DNA from: Spirochaetota bacterium
Lineage (GTDB): Bacteria > Spirochaetota > Brachyspiria > Brachyspirales > JACRPF01
Assembly: GCA_038043445.1 (NCBI GenBank)
Contig: JBBTBY010000112.1
Coordinates: 1-45,796, forward strand
DNA length: 45,796 nt
Reading direction: 5' to 3'
Positions 1 to 7,922 of this stretch are shown piece by piece (positions within the stretch are counted from its first letter, which is position 1; the number at the start of each line of letters is the position of its first letter). The position numbers were made by a program, and so were the translations under genes. Under the pieces are notes generated by a model that was not told the DNA's origin, searched no databases, and worked only from the letters and a program-made list of their open reading frames with translations.

Positions 1-88
1 GCGCAAAGCTGCTCATCCACCTCATGACCGGAAAACGATCCACCGGCTTGCCGGAAAGTACATTGACAAAACGTTCTTTACCGTTCAT
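1..88 (-). CDS. UroD-family protein, N-terminal fragment (cut by window edge)
   Basis: Only the first 29 codons are inside the window. The start ATG is preceded by a clear AGGAG ribosome-binding site 7 bases away. The peptide begins MNGKERFVNVLSGKPVDRFP, which matches the opening of uroporphyrinogen-decarboxylase-family proteins (a KER..L..K.VDR.P pattern) and resembles the start of the complete UroD-like protein at 4152-5234 (MTSKERVLRSI...VDRVP). Family members include true UroD and the MtaA/CmuA-type corrinoid methyltransferases. Nothing catalytic is visible in this fragment. It lies downstream of the glycosidase gene on the same strand and has its own operator-like repeats at 158-192. The UroD-family call is fairly firm; the activity is unknown. 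Confidence 0.7.
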   Translation of the reverse strand, partial: MNGKERFVNVLSGKPVDRFPVMRWMSSFA

Positions 89-157
89 GGTTCTGCTCCT
101 TTAGTAAAATTCATCACCGCATGATGTGTAATGTAACAACAGATCCCCTGACGGTAT

Positions 158-192
158 GTATACGGAATTGCTGTTCATGTATACGTTCTTGC
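158..192 (-). promoter_or_regulatory. Tandem operator-like repeat, two GTATACGNNNTTGC half-sites
   Basis: GTATACGGAATTGC (158-171) and GTATACGTTCTTGC (179-192) are direct repeats with a period of exactly 21 bp, two helical turns. The same pattern recurs at 5395-5429. Direct repeats on one helix face are the usual form of AraC-family operators, and an AraC regulator is encoded at 5448-6308. The pair lies 70 bp upstream of the partial uroD-like gene. A possible -10 (TTACAT, 131-136 on the minus strand) is about 20 bp from the proximal half-site, as expected for activation next to RNA polymerase. That this AraC protein is the one that binds is inference. Confidence 0.6.
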
Positions 193-248
193 GGAAATCC
201 AATGGCATCGTTTGGATCCATACGATTATCCTTGAAGCAACAGGAGCC

Positions 249-2294
249 CTACTTGAATTTCAAAATACCGAACCGTGAACGGTTTTGATAATTATCGCTC
301 GACCCGCTCCAAACCGTCTGTGATTTTCTTTTGTTCGAATCGGAATCGTCGATAGCGATGTCAAAGCCGATGAATTTTCCCTGTAGTGTCCCCAGGTGGT
401 CGGATAAGGGTATCTTTATTTCGACTTTATATCCGGCCCCGTCTGCTTTTACAGCGGACAGGGTTACTCCTTTCAGTTTATTACTGGTAATACGCGCATC
501 AGTGCGGCGCGGCGAGACAGCTATTTGAAACGTTGATTTATTGTATGCAGCCTGGTTGAGGTTTTCGGAAAGAAGAGGGAAGACGTCGATAAATATCTCG
601 ATGCAATCTTCATCCCAGGGCGCGTCTTTTATTATTGCCCCCGCGGCATCGTCAATAACTTTTACTCGGACAAGCAAATACCCCTCATCATCATAGGAAA
701 CTGAAAATTGAGCAGCAAGATCATTCTCGGAATCGATTTTGCCGTCCACGGTTTTGACGATAGAAGTAAATTCCGTGAACCGGTCTTTCTCGACCGGCAG
801 TGTTTCAACAAGACCAGCCACCATGGACTGCTTGAGCATGCGCTCGGAGGTGCCGGCAAAGACAGTTAATGGGATTGCTTCGGGATTTCCTTTGATCTGT
901 ATCGGCAAAAGAAATATCTTTGATTCGTTCGCCGCGAACTGACTTGCTTCGGATTTTATCGGGGCTTCAAAAGAGGCGGCCTCCATTCTGAGTAAAACAT
1001 CATTCACAGTCGCGCCTGAAATGTTGGATATGCTGATACAGGCATATCCATCCTTCGATATGATCGCCCGTCCAAGTTTAAGATTATTTTTACCGCGCAC
1101 CGTCATTTTTTCCAGCGACTGCCCTGCCGCCACAGCATCAGCTCCGGTCCATTCCAGCCACAGCGGCGGACGATCCAGCCCGAGCGTCATTTTTCCTGAA
1201 TGTCGCTCCAGTACCGTGCCGAACATGTCATGCGCGGTTACCGCCGCGTTGGGAGGCAGTGTTACAGAAAGTTCAACCGGGTCACGCAATGCCCATGCAG
1301 CGCTAAAGAGTTTGTCATCGTTCTTGTAAAGATAGCAGAGAACATCTGCGGTTTCAATCGTTTTAAGCGGAACAGCGCCGTTCAGGAAATGGCCGGCAGC
1401 GGAATTGGCGGCGAATTTGGCTGTCACATTAGCCGCGTGTCGCAGCGTTGGAAAATAGGTGTTCGGTAGATAGCAATTGGCGAATAGTTGCTCATAATAG
1501 AGCGGAAAGGACGCGCCAAGTCTTTCCCCCATATCAATAGCGTAACATCTGGTTATTGCGTCCGCAGTGAATTCATCGGCACTGAGCGATACATAGGGGT
1601 GAAAAGATGAAACAAGGTAGTACATCTCACCGTTCCAAAGTGGCTTGTCGATATTGTATTTTGAGAGGAGTCCTTTTGTCGCTCTTATCCCTTCCATGGC
1701 AGTATACGGTTTGCCGTTATCGATCCTGGCAGTATACGGGTGGAATGTGATGATGTCACAATATTTCGCGGCACCAAGTTTCAGACAATCTTCGATGAAT
1801 CCGTTCTGATCGGCATTGTCATCGGAGGTCGCGCATATGCCGACGATCTTCGCAGCGGGGTCTGCCTTTCTGATCTCTTCCGAGGCGACCTGAAGATATT
1901 CCAAATAGTATTCGGGAGACAAATACCAATTCGGCTCGTTAAATATCTCATAATAGGGTATTTTCCCCGTGTAACGTTCGGCATAAGCTTTTACAAAATT
2001 CCTCCAGTCATCCAATTGAGGAAGGATTACACGATGAGGCGATTTACACCAGCCAAATGTACCATCCTTGCCGTCCGGGTTGCCAAGACGGTCGCGCTTT
2101 CGCGCCCATTCCGGAACCTCCCATTTGCCGATCGGTCGTTCAGGCTTATAAAGAAAGGTTCCGGGAATGCACACAACCAGATCGATCCCTTTCTGTTGCG
2201 CCAGTGCGACAATTGTGTCGACACGCCTCCATTGGAATTTTCCCTGTTCGGGTTCCAGGTCATCCCAGTTCCCTATATTTTTTTGTTGCCCCAT
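249..2294 (-). CDS. Clan GH-A glycoside hydrolase catalytic domain + CBM9-like domain (3' part of frameshifted gene)
   Basis: This reading frame begins in mid-domain: its first residues (NWDDLEPEQGKFQW) are the W..lEPe.G.f.W segment that follows strand 1 in GH39/GH5-like TIM barrels. The acid/base Glu is in EIFNEPNWY and the likely nucleophile Glu in PLWNGEMYY. Residues about 500-680 form a CBM9/DOMON-like sandwich (DEDCIEIFID, then a closing GFDIAIDD...W segment). There is no signal peptide and no plausible start context. It overlaps the upstream frame (2273-4129) by 22 bp at an A7 run, and one added A would fuse them into a secreted enzyme of about 1,295 residues. It could be an authentic inactivating frameshift, slippage, or a sequencing error. 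Substrate unknown. Confidence 0.75.
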   Translation of the reverse strand: MGQQKNIGNWDDLEPEQGKFQWRRVDTIVALAQQKGIDLVVCIPGTFLYKPERPIGKWEVPEWARKRDRLGNPDGKDGTFGWCKSPHRVILPQLDDWRNFVKAYAERYTGKIPYYEIFNEPNWYLSPEYYLEYLQVASEEIRKADPAAKIVGICATSDDNADQNGFIEDCLKLGAAKYCDIITFHPYTARIDNGKPYTAMEGIRATKGLLSKYNIDKPLWNGEMYYLVSSFHPYVSLSADEFTADAITRCYAIDMGERLGASFPLYYEQLFANCYLPNTYFPTLRHAANVTAKFAANSAAGHFLNGAVPLKTIETADVLCYLYKNDDKLFSAAWALRDPVELSVTLPPNAAVTAHDMFGTVLERHSGKMTLGLDRPPLWLEWTGADAVAAGQSLEKMTVRGKNNLKLGRAIISKDGYACISISNISGATVNDVLLRMEAASFEAPIKSEASQFAANESKIFLLPIQIKGNPEAIPLTVFAGTSERMLKQSMVAGLVETLPVEKDRFTEFTSIVKTVDGKIDSENDLAAQFSVSYDDEGYLLVRVKVIDDAAGAIIKDAPWDEDCIEIFIDVFPLLSENLNQAAYNKSTFQIAVSPRRTDARITSNKLKGVTLSAVKADGAGYKVEIKIPLSDHLGTLQGKFIGFDIAIDDSDSNKRKSQTVWSGSSDNYQNRSRFGILKFK

Positions 2295-4129
2295 TCTCGA
2301 AACATCAATCCGCCAGCAAGGCGGGTGCTGTCAGCAATTTGCTGCGCTGTACCGATGCTATCGGCGAAAAACGGTACTGGATCGCCGGGGAACGGGAGCC
2401 CGATATTTACAGCACCGTCCAGCGTACTTTGTACCCCGATCCGAAAGCCTTTTTTCGGCGAAGATGGTGGAAAAACCCGGACGAATGCAGCTGCAGACTG
2501 CGATGATAAATCTTCCGGCGGGCGCTGGGTAGCCAGTGGCAGTTTGCGATTATAGACGAATACCTCACCGTCAGGGCTTCCTGGCTGTAGGCTGGTGAAA
2601 ATATTGAAATATCCGAAATTCTCCCCGCTGAACTCAAAACTTTTTCTTTGCGGCACACCGGGTTTCAGCTCAAAAATATGACTTTGCGATGATTCACTAC
2701 GATTGAAGAAGCTGTTTTTCAGAGTAATTCCGATTGGCGTGGCGTTTTGGGGAACGGAATACGAGATCGCAATTACGTCGCCTTTGATTTTCCCCGGCGA
2801 CACTATTATCTCAGGCACGTATACCGCTGCCTCTACCGCAGACGAAGGCACATAGTCAGAAAGTTTTCCTTCCTCAGTTTGCAGCCCGTCCAACCATACT
2901 GTGCCTGGTGTGTTAAATACGTTTTTACCATCGTTGCCGGCGACAACAGAAAAATAAAAGAACCGCGACTTTTCATTTCCCACGGTGAAGGCGAATGAAT
3001 AACGCTTCCAATCACGCCCCAGGAGAAAACTGCCCCCGCCCATTTGCAGATCGAGTTTCGGGCCGCTGGTCATGATGCTTCTTAGCATTACCTGAACGGG
3101 ATATTTTTCGGCAGCGCTTTTTGCCCAGAAGGAAACGGTCACCTCTTTTCTGGCATTTGCATAAAACTCATGTGAACTGAATAATACCGCATTGTTTTCC
3201 GGAACATCCAGACGAATGGAGTTCTTTCCAAATCTGGCGGTTGCATTATCTATCACCCAGCCCTGTCCTTTGTAATCCCATTTACCCTCCGCGTCAATTT
3301 TTACTAACCTTTGTCCCGACCAGCCCTTATCCCCAAGTTCGAAGCTCGAATTAAATAACAGATTTCGTCCAAAACGTGATCCCGATGGAACATCATCTGT
3401 CTTGTCTGACACATTTCCACTCAGCGTTTTCATTTCCTGTCCGCTGATCGAGCGATTATAAATCCGGATATCCTTGACCTGTCCCTCGCAAAAATAAGCG
3501 TTTGGTTGATTGGCGCCCGCGAACATGCCCCCGCCGATATAGATCGGCGCATCATTCGGGACTAACGACGTAATTGAATATTGTTTTGAATAGAGCATCT
3601 TTCCGTCGACAAATAGCGATACCACGCCGTTTTTATACGTTATGCCGCAATGGTGCCATCGATTTGCTTCGATCACCGGTTTCGGTGTCTCGGCTAATGT
3701 GTTCCATACTCCATCCGAATCCATGGCAGAGAATGTTAAGCGACCATCGAGCAAACCGGTCAGAAACTGAACTTTCTCGGGCTTCGTGTCGCGAATACCT
3801 TTAAATAACAAGTACTGACGGCCGGTATTCGATTTAACCGACAGCCAGAATGACAGCGTCAATTCACTTGTGCAGTTGAATATACTGTGGTTGGAAAGAA
3901 TGTAAATTTTATTCATGCCCGTGACCAATGCGTCATCCTGCACAGCGATCTTTCCTGACAACGCGGATAACGTATGCTTTCCAGTCATGTCCTGCATACT
4001 GCCGCCTGTCGCATCTTTGAAGTCGAGGCGCAGCAGAAGTCCGTCGTCGGGTTTCTGCGCGTGTATGCATATCACGCATGCAAAGAGAATCGCCATAGCT
4101 CGTCCGATATAGTGTATTGTATGCAGCAT
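2273..4129 (-). CDS. Secreted LamG + CBM4/9-like domains of the same glycosidase (5' part of frameshifted gene)
   Basis: I place the start at the ATG at 4129, which follows GGGGAAG and gives a good signal peptide (hydrophobic core AMAILFACVICIHA). An in-frame ATG 12 bases upstream is possible; farther upstream starts run into the uroD-like gene. Residues about 31-240 form a LamG/concanavalin-like domain (LTLSFWLSV, RWHHCGITY..G.VSLFVDG, VKDIRIYNRSIS). Residues about 256-428 look like a CBM4/9 sandwich (NLLFNSSFELG...GW, KNSIRLD, VTVSFWAKS, VWLDGLQ). The last residues (AGGLMFREWGNKK) are the start of a TIM-barrel domain that continues in the other frame. The gene starts 22 bp after the uroD-like stop, so the two are probably co-transcribed. 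Confidence 0.7.
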   Translation of the reverse strand: MLHTIHYIGRAMAILFACVICIHAQKPDDGLLLRLDFKDATGGSMQDMTGKHTLSALSGKIAVQDDALVTGMNKIYILSNHSIFNCTSELTLSFWLSVKSNTGRQYLLFKGIRDTKPEKVQFLTGLLDGRLTFSAMDSDGVWNTLAETPKPVIEANRWHHCGITYKNGVVSLFVDGKMLYSKQYSITSLVPNDAPIYIGGGMFAGANQPNAYFCEGQVKDIRIYNRSISGQEMKTLSGNVSDKTDDVPSGSRFGRNLLFNSSFELGDKGWSGQRLVKIDAEGKWDYKGQGWVIDNATARFGKNSIRLDVPENNAVLFSSHEFYANARKEVTVSFWAKSAAEKYPVQVMLRSIMTSGPKLDLQMGGGSFLLGRDWKRYSFAFTVGNEKSRFFYFSVVAGNDGKNVFNTPGTVWLDGLQTEEGKLSDYVPSSAVEAAVYVPEIIVSPGKIKGDVIAISYSVPQNATPIGITLKNSFFNRSESSQSHIFELKPGVPQRKSFEFSGENFGYFNIFTSLQPGSPDGEVFVYNRKLPLATQRPPEDLSSQSAAAFVRVFPPSSPKKGFRIGVQSTLDGAVNIGLPFPGDPVPFFADSIGTAQQIADSTRLAGGLMFREWGNKKI

Positions 4130-4151
4130 GATCTTCCCCATTGGTTTTATG

Positions 4152-5234
4152 TTACTTGATTCCAATTCTATCACACACAGTCGTTTTTTCACAGAGCGCA
4201 TCGTATAGTGCAGCAATATTTTCCACCGGCGTATCATCAGTAAACGAATGCGTCGGTCCTGCGATGAAACCCGTACCGTCAGCGTTTTCCCGCAAAAGCT
4301 GCCTGACATGTGCACGCACATCGTCGGGCGTTCCTTCAATTACTTTGTGTTGGCAATCGACAGCACCCCAAAGGCATAAGTCTTTCCCATATTCCTGCTT
4401 AATTTTCGCAAAATTATTCCCTTTCGCTTCTGTCTGAAGTCGTCCGGTACAGGTGATGCCCATTTCAATAAAATCTTTATAGAGCACTGAAAAGCCGCCG
4501 CAGCCGTGGAAGTAGGGGATGACGTTAAACTCATAGCAGATATCCACCGCCTTTTGCAGATACGGCTTGATGAATTCCCGCCACATGTCAACGCCGAAGA
4601 ACATGCCGTCCTGTCCGGCCACGTCATCGCCGATGCCGACTATATCGACAAGGCCTTCGTTCACGGTAAGAAAACGACGCATGCGTTCGCAGTGATGATC
4701 GCTTACTTTTTTGAAAACCGCATGTGCCATATCGGGGTCGCCTGCCATGTCCATCATGATGTTTTCCATGCCGCGCATGCCCATTGCATATAATAGAAGT
4801 ATATTCATATCATATGCGCAAACAGCTTTGTCTTTCAGTTCAGGAAGCATCCATTGTGGTATTGTATAGTTCGTCCAATCGGGGCTTGGCCACTTTTCAT
4901 AGTTTACTATTTCGTCAACGCTTGTCGCGTTTTCAAGGGGCATTTTCTCATAGATGAGGACTCCGTCATGCAGGGCTGCATGAACGCTGCCGCAAGAGAA
5001 GTATTTATACCCGGGCGGAGGAATAGGCGCAGGATATATGAACCGTACATCACATCCAAGACGATCGATAATATCGAAATTACCATACGAGTTGGTACGA
5101 TTCAGCTGGGATGTATCTATCCCGAGTCTTTCTGCAAGCATGGAGTTGATGCTGCCTCCGCTTAACATATAGCTGGGAACGCGGTCCACTTCCTGATGCC
5201 GGATGGAACGCAATACCCGTTCTTTTGATGTCAT
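4152..5234 (-). CDS. UroD-family (MtaA/CmuA-like) protein
   Basis: About 360 residues from the ATG at 5234, chosen because it follows GAGGAA and matches the family opening (MTSKERVLRSI...VDRVPSY). Family signatures are GIGDDVAGQDGMFFG..MWREFIKPY, PYFHGCGG (H243 and C245, the HxC zinc-ligand pair of MtaA-type methyltransferases) and WGAVDCQHKVIEGTPDDV (the G.vD....L..GTPe.V segment). Canonical heme UroD lacks the HxC pair, so a corrinoid- or zinc-dependent methyl-transfer role is more likely than heme synthesis; that is inference. The gene is preceded by a palindromic repeat element and an AraC-type operator and followed by the large glycosidase. UroD-like genes beside glycosidases are common in glycan-degrading bacteria, but their role there is unclear. 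Confidence 0.85.
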   Translation of the reverse strand: MTSKERVLRSIRHQEVDRVPSYMLSGGSINSMLAERLGIDTSQLNRTNSYGNFDIIDRLGCDVRFIYPAPIPPPGYKYFSCGSVHAALHDGVLIYEKMPLENATSVDEIVNYEKWPSPDWTNYTIPQWMLPELKDKAVCAYDMNILLLYAMGMRGMENIMMDMAGDPDMAHAVFKKVSDHHCERMRRFLTVNEGLVDIVGIGDDVAGQDGMFFGVDMWREFIKPYLQKAVDICYEFNVIPYFHGCGGFSVLYKDFIEMGITCTGRLQTEAKGNNFAKIKQEYGKDLCLWGAVDCQHKVIEGTPDDVRAHVRQLLRENADGTGFIAGPTHSFTDDTPVENIAALYDALCEKTTVCDRIGIK

Positions 5235-5249
5235 AACATTCCTCGCTAA

Positions 5250-5345
5250 TATTCCTTTCTCCCCTTTCCCTTCCCAGACGTGCGCCTTTGGCGCAGCTGG
5301 CGGCAGAGCCGCCACGGGGGGAAAGGGGTGGGGGATAGGGGTGCG
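5250..5345. repeat. GC-rich palindromic intergenic element
   Basis: A roughly 95-bp block unlike its AT-rich surroundings. It has purine/pyrimidine-skewed flanks (CCCCTTTCCC on the left, GGGGGGAAAGGGG and GGGATAGGGG on the right) that could pair with each other, around two perfect small hairpins: GCGCC-TTT-GGCGC and GGCGGC-AGA-GCCGCC. It looks like a small dispersed palindromic (REP/MITE-like) repeat. It occurs once in this window, so its repeat status is inferred from structure. It sits in the untranslated leader of the uroD-like gene, between the operator and the ribosome-binding site. Confidence 0.5.
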
Positions 5346-5394
5346 TTTTCAAGCAGATGCGGAGATAATCATAATACTAAGAGTGCCGTGATGC

Positions 5395-5429
5395 GTATAC
5401 GCTTTTGCTATACCTGTACATGCTTTTGC
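5395..5429 (-). promoter_or_regulatory. Tandem operator-like repeat, second copy
   Basis: GTATACGCTTTTGC (5395-5408) and GTACATGCTTTTGC (5416-5429) are direct repeats with a 21-bp period. They are in the same orientation relative to the downstream gene as the pair at 158-192 and match its GTATACGNNNTTGC consensus; only the fourth copy deviates. The site lies between the end of the AraC gene and the uroD-like gene. A TATTAT hexamer (5371-5376 read on the minus strand) is about 20 bp from the proximal half-site and could be the -10. Confidence 0.6.
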
Positions 5430-5447
5430 GGATGGAATGTGAGGATG

Positions 5448-6308
5448 TCAAACGCTTGGAGCGTTATCCAACCGGCTCCGTGAACTTCTTTTTGCGACCT
5501 TCAGCAGCTGTGCACGATACGCGACGGGCGAATGCCCCGTTATATTCGTGAACAATCCCGAAAGATGATGCACGGACGCAAAGCCGAGCTCCGATGCTAT
5601 CTCAGTGATGTTCATCGTCGTGCCTGCAAGCAGATGCTTCGCTGCGAGTATTTTACGCTCATGATAATATTCGCGCGGCGAATGCCCGGTGATGTCCTTG
5701 AAGAGGTGACTGACGCGGAATGTGCTTAGATTCCCTATCTCGGCAAGTGCGCTGAGACTGAAAGGCTCACTGCAATGCGCATCGATATGGTCCTGAATGC
5801 GGCGGCAGAGGATCCGATTGCGATCAGGCTGCGATGCCGTCGCATGCGGCGTTGCGGCGAGGGCGAAGAATTCCAGAAGAAGGTTCTTTACCGCAAGCTC
5901 GTTGCTTTCTTTGCGAACGGCGAGCGCTTTTACCGTATCCAGAATGCTGCGCGCGCGGACGCCCCCCTCCGGAGAGAAACGGGAGGGAAGGATGACGTCT
6001 GCGCCGAAATCGATAACATAGGAGAAGATGCGATAGGGGACGTATGGCTTTTCATTCGCACCGTGATATTTCTGTCCAGGAGAATAGATCGTGATCGTTT
6101 CCGGCAGAGACCGGTATCTTTTTTTATCGATGACGAGACTTGCTGCCCCTTCCTGCACATAACTGACCGTATGGGTTATCGGGCGTGCTATTTTTGTACG
6201 CCAGCGCCCATAGGATGTGTATTCAATAATCGACTTCAGGCAGGGATATATCTGTGAAAGGACGTTTTTCCTGTCAGAACAATAAATGCTGCGGCTCGAT
6301 GTTGACAT
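5448..6308 (-). CDS. AraC-family transcriptional regulator
   Basis: About 286 residues. The N-terminal half is a cupin-like sensing domain (HTVSYVQEGAASLVIDKKRY, ITIYSPGQKYHG). The C-terminal 100 residues hold two helix-turn-helix motifs (FSLSALAEIGNLSTFRVSHLFKDITGHSPREYYHERKI split over the first, then NITEIASELGFASVHHLSGLFTNITGHSPVAYR over the second). The ATG at 6308 is chosen because translation upstream of it shows no family similarity and a promoter-like TATACT lies just 6 bases before it. There is no clear ribosome-binding site. Its likely targets are the two operator pairs upstream of the uroD-like genes. It probably senses a sugar or degradation product; the ligand is unknown. Confidence 0.9.
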   Translation of the reverse strand: MSTSSRSIYCSDRKNVLSQIYPCLKSIIEYTSYGRWRTKIARPITHTVSYVQEGAASLVIDKKRYRSLPETITIYSPGQKYHGANEKPYVPYRIFSYVIDFGADVILPSRFSPEGGVRARSILDTVKALAVRKESNELAVKNLLLEFFALAATPHATASQPDRNRILCRRIQDHIDAHCSEPFSLSALAEIGNLSTFRVSHLFKDITGHSPREYYHERKILAAKHLLAGTTMNITEIASELGFASVHHLSGLFTNITGHSPVAYRAQLLKVAKRSSRSRLDNAPSV

Positions 6309-6314
6309 GTCGAG

Positions 6315-6343
6315 AGTATAGCATAGCGCGGGCATGCCTGCAA
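6315..6343 (-). promoter_or_regulatory. Candidate promoter giving a leaderless araC-type transcript
   Basis: Read on the minus strand, TTGCAG, 17 bases and TATACT end only 6 bases before the ATG at 6308. This would put transcription start at or next to the start codon. No ribosome-binding site is present, which fits leaderless translation. The -35 match is modest (TTG only). Confidence 0.4.
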
Positions 6344-6475
6344 CCCAAACTGGTGAATCGCGTGTACTACGCGCAGGATGCGCGGTAGTAAGTGGAAAAT
6401 ATTGCATCCCGCGTGAAACATGGCTTAGCGCCAGCCGAACATGGATGTTCGGCGAGAGCGACAGAACAGCAGTAA

Positions 6476-6506
6476 GTATATTTTGCACATTGTGCGTAAA
6501 ATATGC
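6476..6506. promoter_or_regulatory. Interrupted inverted repeat upstream of the AraC gene
   Basis: GTATATTTTGCACA and TGTGCGTAAAATATGC form an inverted repeat with a one-base centre and a two-base bulge; the core GCACA-T-TGTGC is perfect. It lies in the 234-bp gap between the glycosidase stop (6543) and the AraC start (6308), about 170 bp upstream of the latter. It could be an operator for a dimeric regulator. Nothing else is recognised in the gap apart from the candidate promoter. Confidence 0.35.
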
Positions 6507-6542
6507 AAAGTAATAGCATAGCTGACATTCATTCGCAAATGC

Positions 6543-7922
6543 TCAAAGATCCAGACGTGCGCGGACGACAAGCGACCGCTTGAATGCCGGAATGATGATC
6601 TCATCCCCATCAGCGCGAAGCGTCTGCCATGTGTCCGCCCACGGATCATATGCCTCTATCTTCGCGTTCGATAACTGCTCTGCGCTGAACCCCGGCTTCC
6701 ACCGGGCATCGCTTACCGTGCGCGGATTTTCCCCGTCCTCAAGCTCATACTTCCAATCGCTTTCAGCATCGCGAAGCCAGGCTGTCACCATACGCGGACC
6801 GCTCAATTGCCATACGCGTATGCCGGGGATGTCGCGGCGCTCGGGCTGGAACTTTTCAGCGACAGGATCGATATCCTTTACTGCATTGGCGAATCGCTTC
6901 AGATGCCACCAGAGGTTATGCAGATCGAAGTAGTGATGGTCCCAGTACCAGCTCATGCCGCTGCCCGCCGCGCCCGCGAAGAACGGTGCGAAGAGCAGAT
7001 CGTGCAGCAGCGTTCCTTTTTTGTCGCGTGCGAGGAGATGCGACGGTGCGACATAGTGCGGTTCCACGGCGCTGCATTCATTGAGGAGCAAAGGCCGGTC
7101 ACCACCGCAGAGTGCGCGTACCGTGTGTATCGCATCACCGGCCATGATGTCCATGGGACCTCGCGCTGTTTCACTCCTGCGCGATCCCATATTGATGTAG
7201 CGGTGTATCTGCGCCATGGCATTACCGGGGATGGGTATGCCTTTTTGATATGTCTCGGCACCGCCTTCATAATCATCGCCGCCGTATGACTGCATCACCG
7301 GCTGCGATACGCGCCTCGCGACTTCCGGGAGCATGTACTTCGTCCACGCGACCCAGTCGCCCTCAACGCAGTTCACTTCGTTCCAGAGCTCCCATCCCAT
7401 GACAGCGGTATCATTGCCTGTGATGTCGGCAAAGAAGTCAACACGCTTGAGATAATGTTCGCGCCCGGCTTTTCCATCGATATATTCTGCAATGGTATCC
7501 GCCGGTCCGCCTGCTGCTTTTGCCCACACCGGCTTGTGAAATGTCGCTGCACCGGGGAACAGCTCGTTCTCTTTGCGCGGGAATATGCTCCGTACATGAT
7601 CGATGCATAATTTCAGCTTAACATCGCGCTCGCGCGCCCTGTCGAGTAAGACATGAAGCCGCCGTGCCGCTTTCGGATCGAATTCGCCGGCACGCTTCGT
7701 TTCCGGATCGAGCAGGGGCTGGCTCAGCCATATGCGGGCACAATTCCCGCCGTTGTCGGCGATGCGGTCAATCCATACGCAATGCCTGACAAGCGCTTCC
7801 GCCGGGTCGGTCCAGGCGCGTACGAACGCAGTATTGAGACCGATGGGTATCCATGTCTTTCCGCCGAGGGAGAGATAGCGCGGATCGGATGGATGCGCGG
7901 TGAGATGCTCTTGTTCGCTCAT
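6543..7922 (-). CDS. Clan GH-A glycoside hydrolase (GH5/mannanase-like), no signal peptide
   Basis: 459 residues forming a TIM-barrel glycosidase. The acid/base Glu is E182 in GWELWNEVN and the nucleophile E282 in PLLLNECSAVEPHY. A barrel start (FIPIGLN-like: WIPIGLNTAFVRAW) and an Asn-Gly-Gly-Asn-x-x-Arg-Ile-Trp segment also fit GH5 relatives. The C-terminal 100 residues form a beta-sandwich that closes the barrel. There is no secretion signal, so it probably acts in the cytoplasm on imported oligosaccharides. Its ATG overlaps the IclR stop by 4 bases (ATGA), so translation is coupled and the IclR protein probably controls it. Substrate is not determinable by eye; a beta-mannoside or beta-glucoside is plausible. 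Confidence 0.75.
   Translation of the reverse strand: MSEQEHLTAHPSDPRYLSLGGKTWIPIGLNTAFVRAWTDPAEALVRHCVWIDRIADNGGNCARIWLSQPLLDPETKRAGEFDPKAARRLHVLLDRARERDVKLKLCIDHVRSIFPRKENELFPGAATFHKPVWAKAAGGPADTIAEYIDGKAGREHYLKRVDFFADITGNDTAVMGWELWNEVNCVEGDWVAWTKYMLPEVARRVSQPVMQSYGGDDYEGGAETYQKGIPIPGNAMAQIHRYINMGSRRSETARGPMDIMAGDAIHTVRALCGGDRPLLLNECSAVEPHYVAPSHLLARDKKGTLLHDLLFAPFFAGAAGSGMSWYWDHHYFDLHNLWWHLKRFANAVKDIDPVAEKFQPERRDIPGIRVWQLSGPRMVTAWLRDAESDWKYELEDGENPRTVSDARWKPGFSAEQLSNAKIEAYDPWADTWQTLRADGDEIIIPAFKRSLVVRARLDL

Noticed and set aside
1702-1740. Two further GTATACGG sequences 30 bp apart
   Set aside because: They encode Pro-Tyr-Thr residues in the glycosidase (HPYTARI and KPYTAMEG), the spacing is not 21 bp and only one resembles the half-site; coding coincidence.
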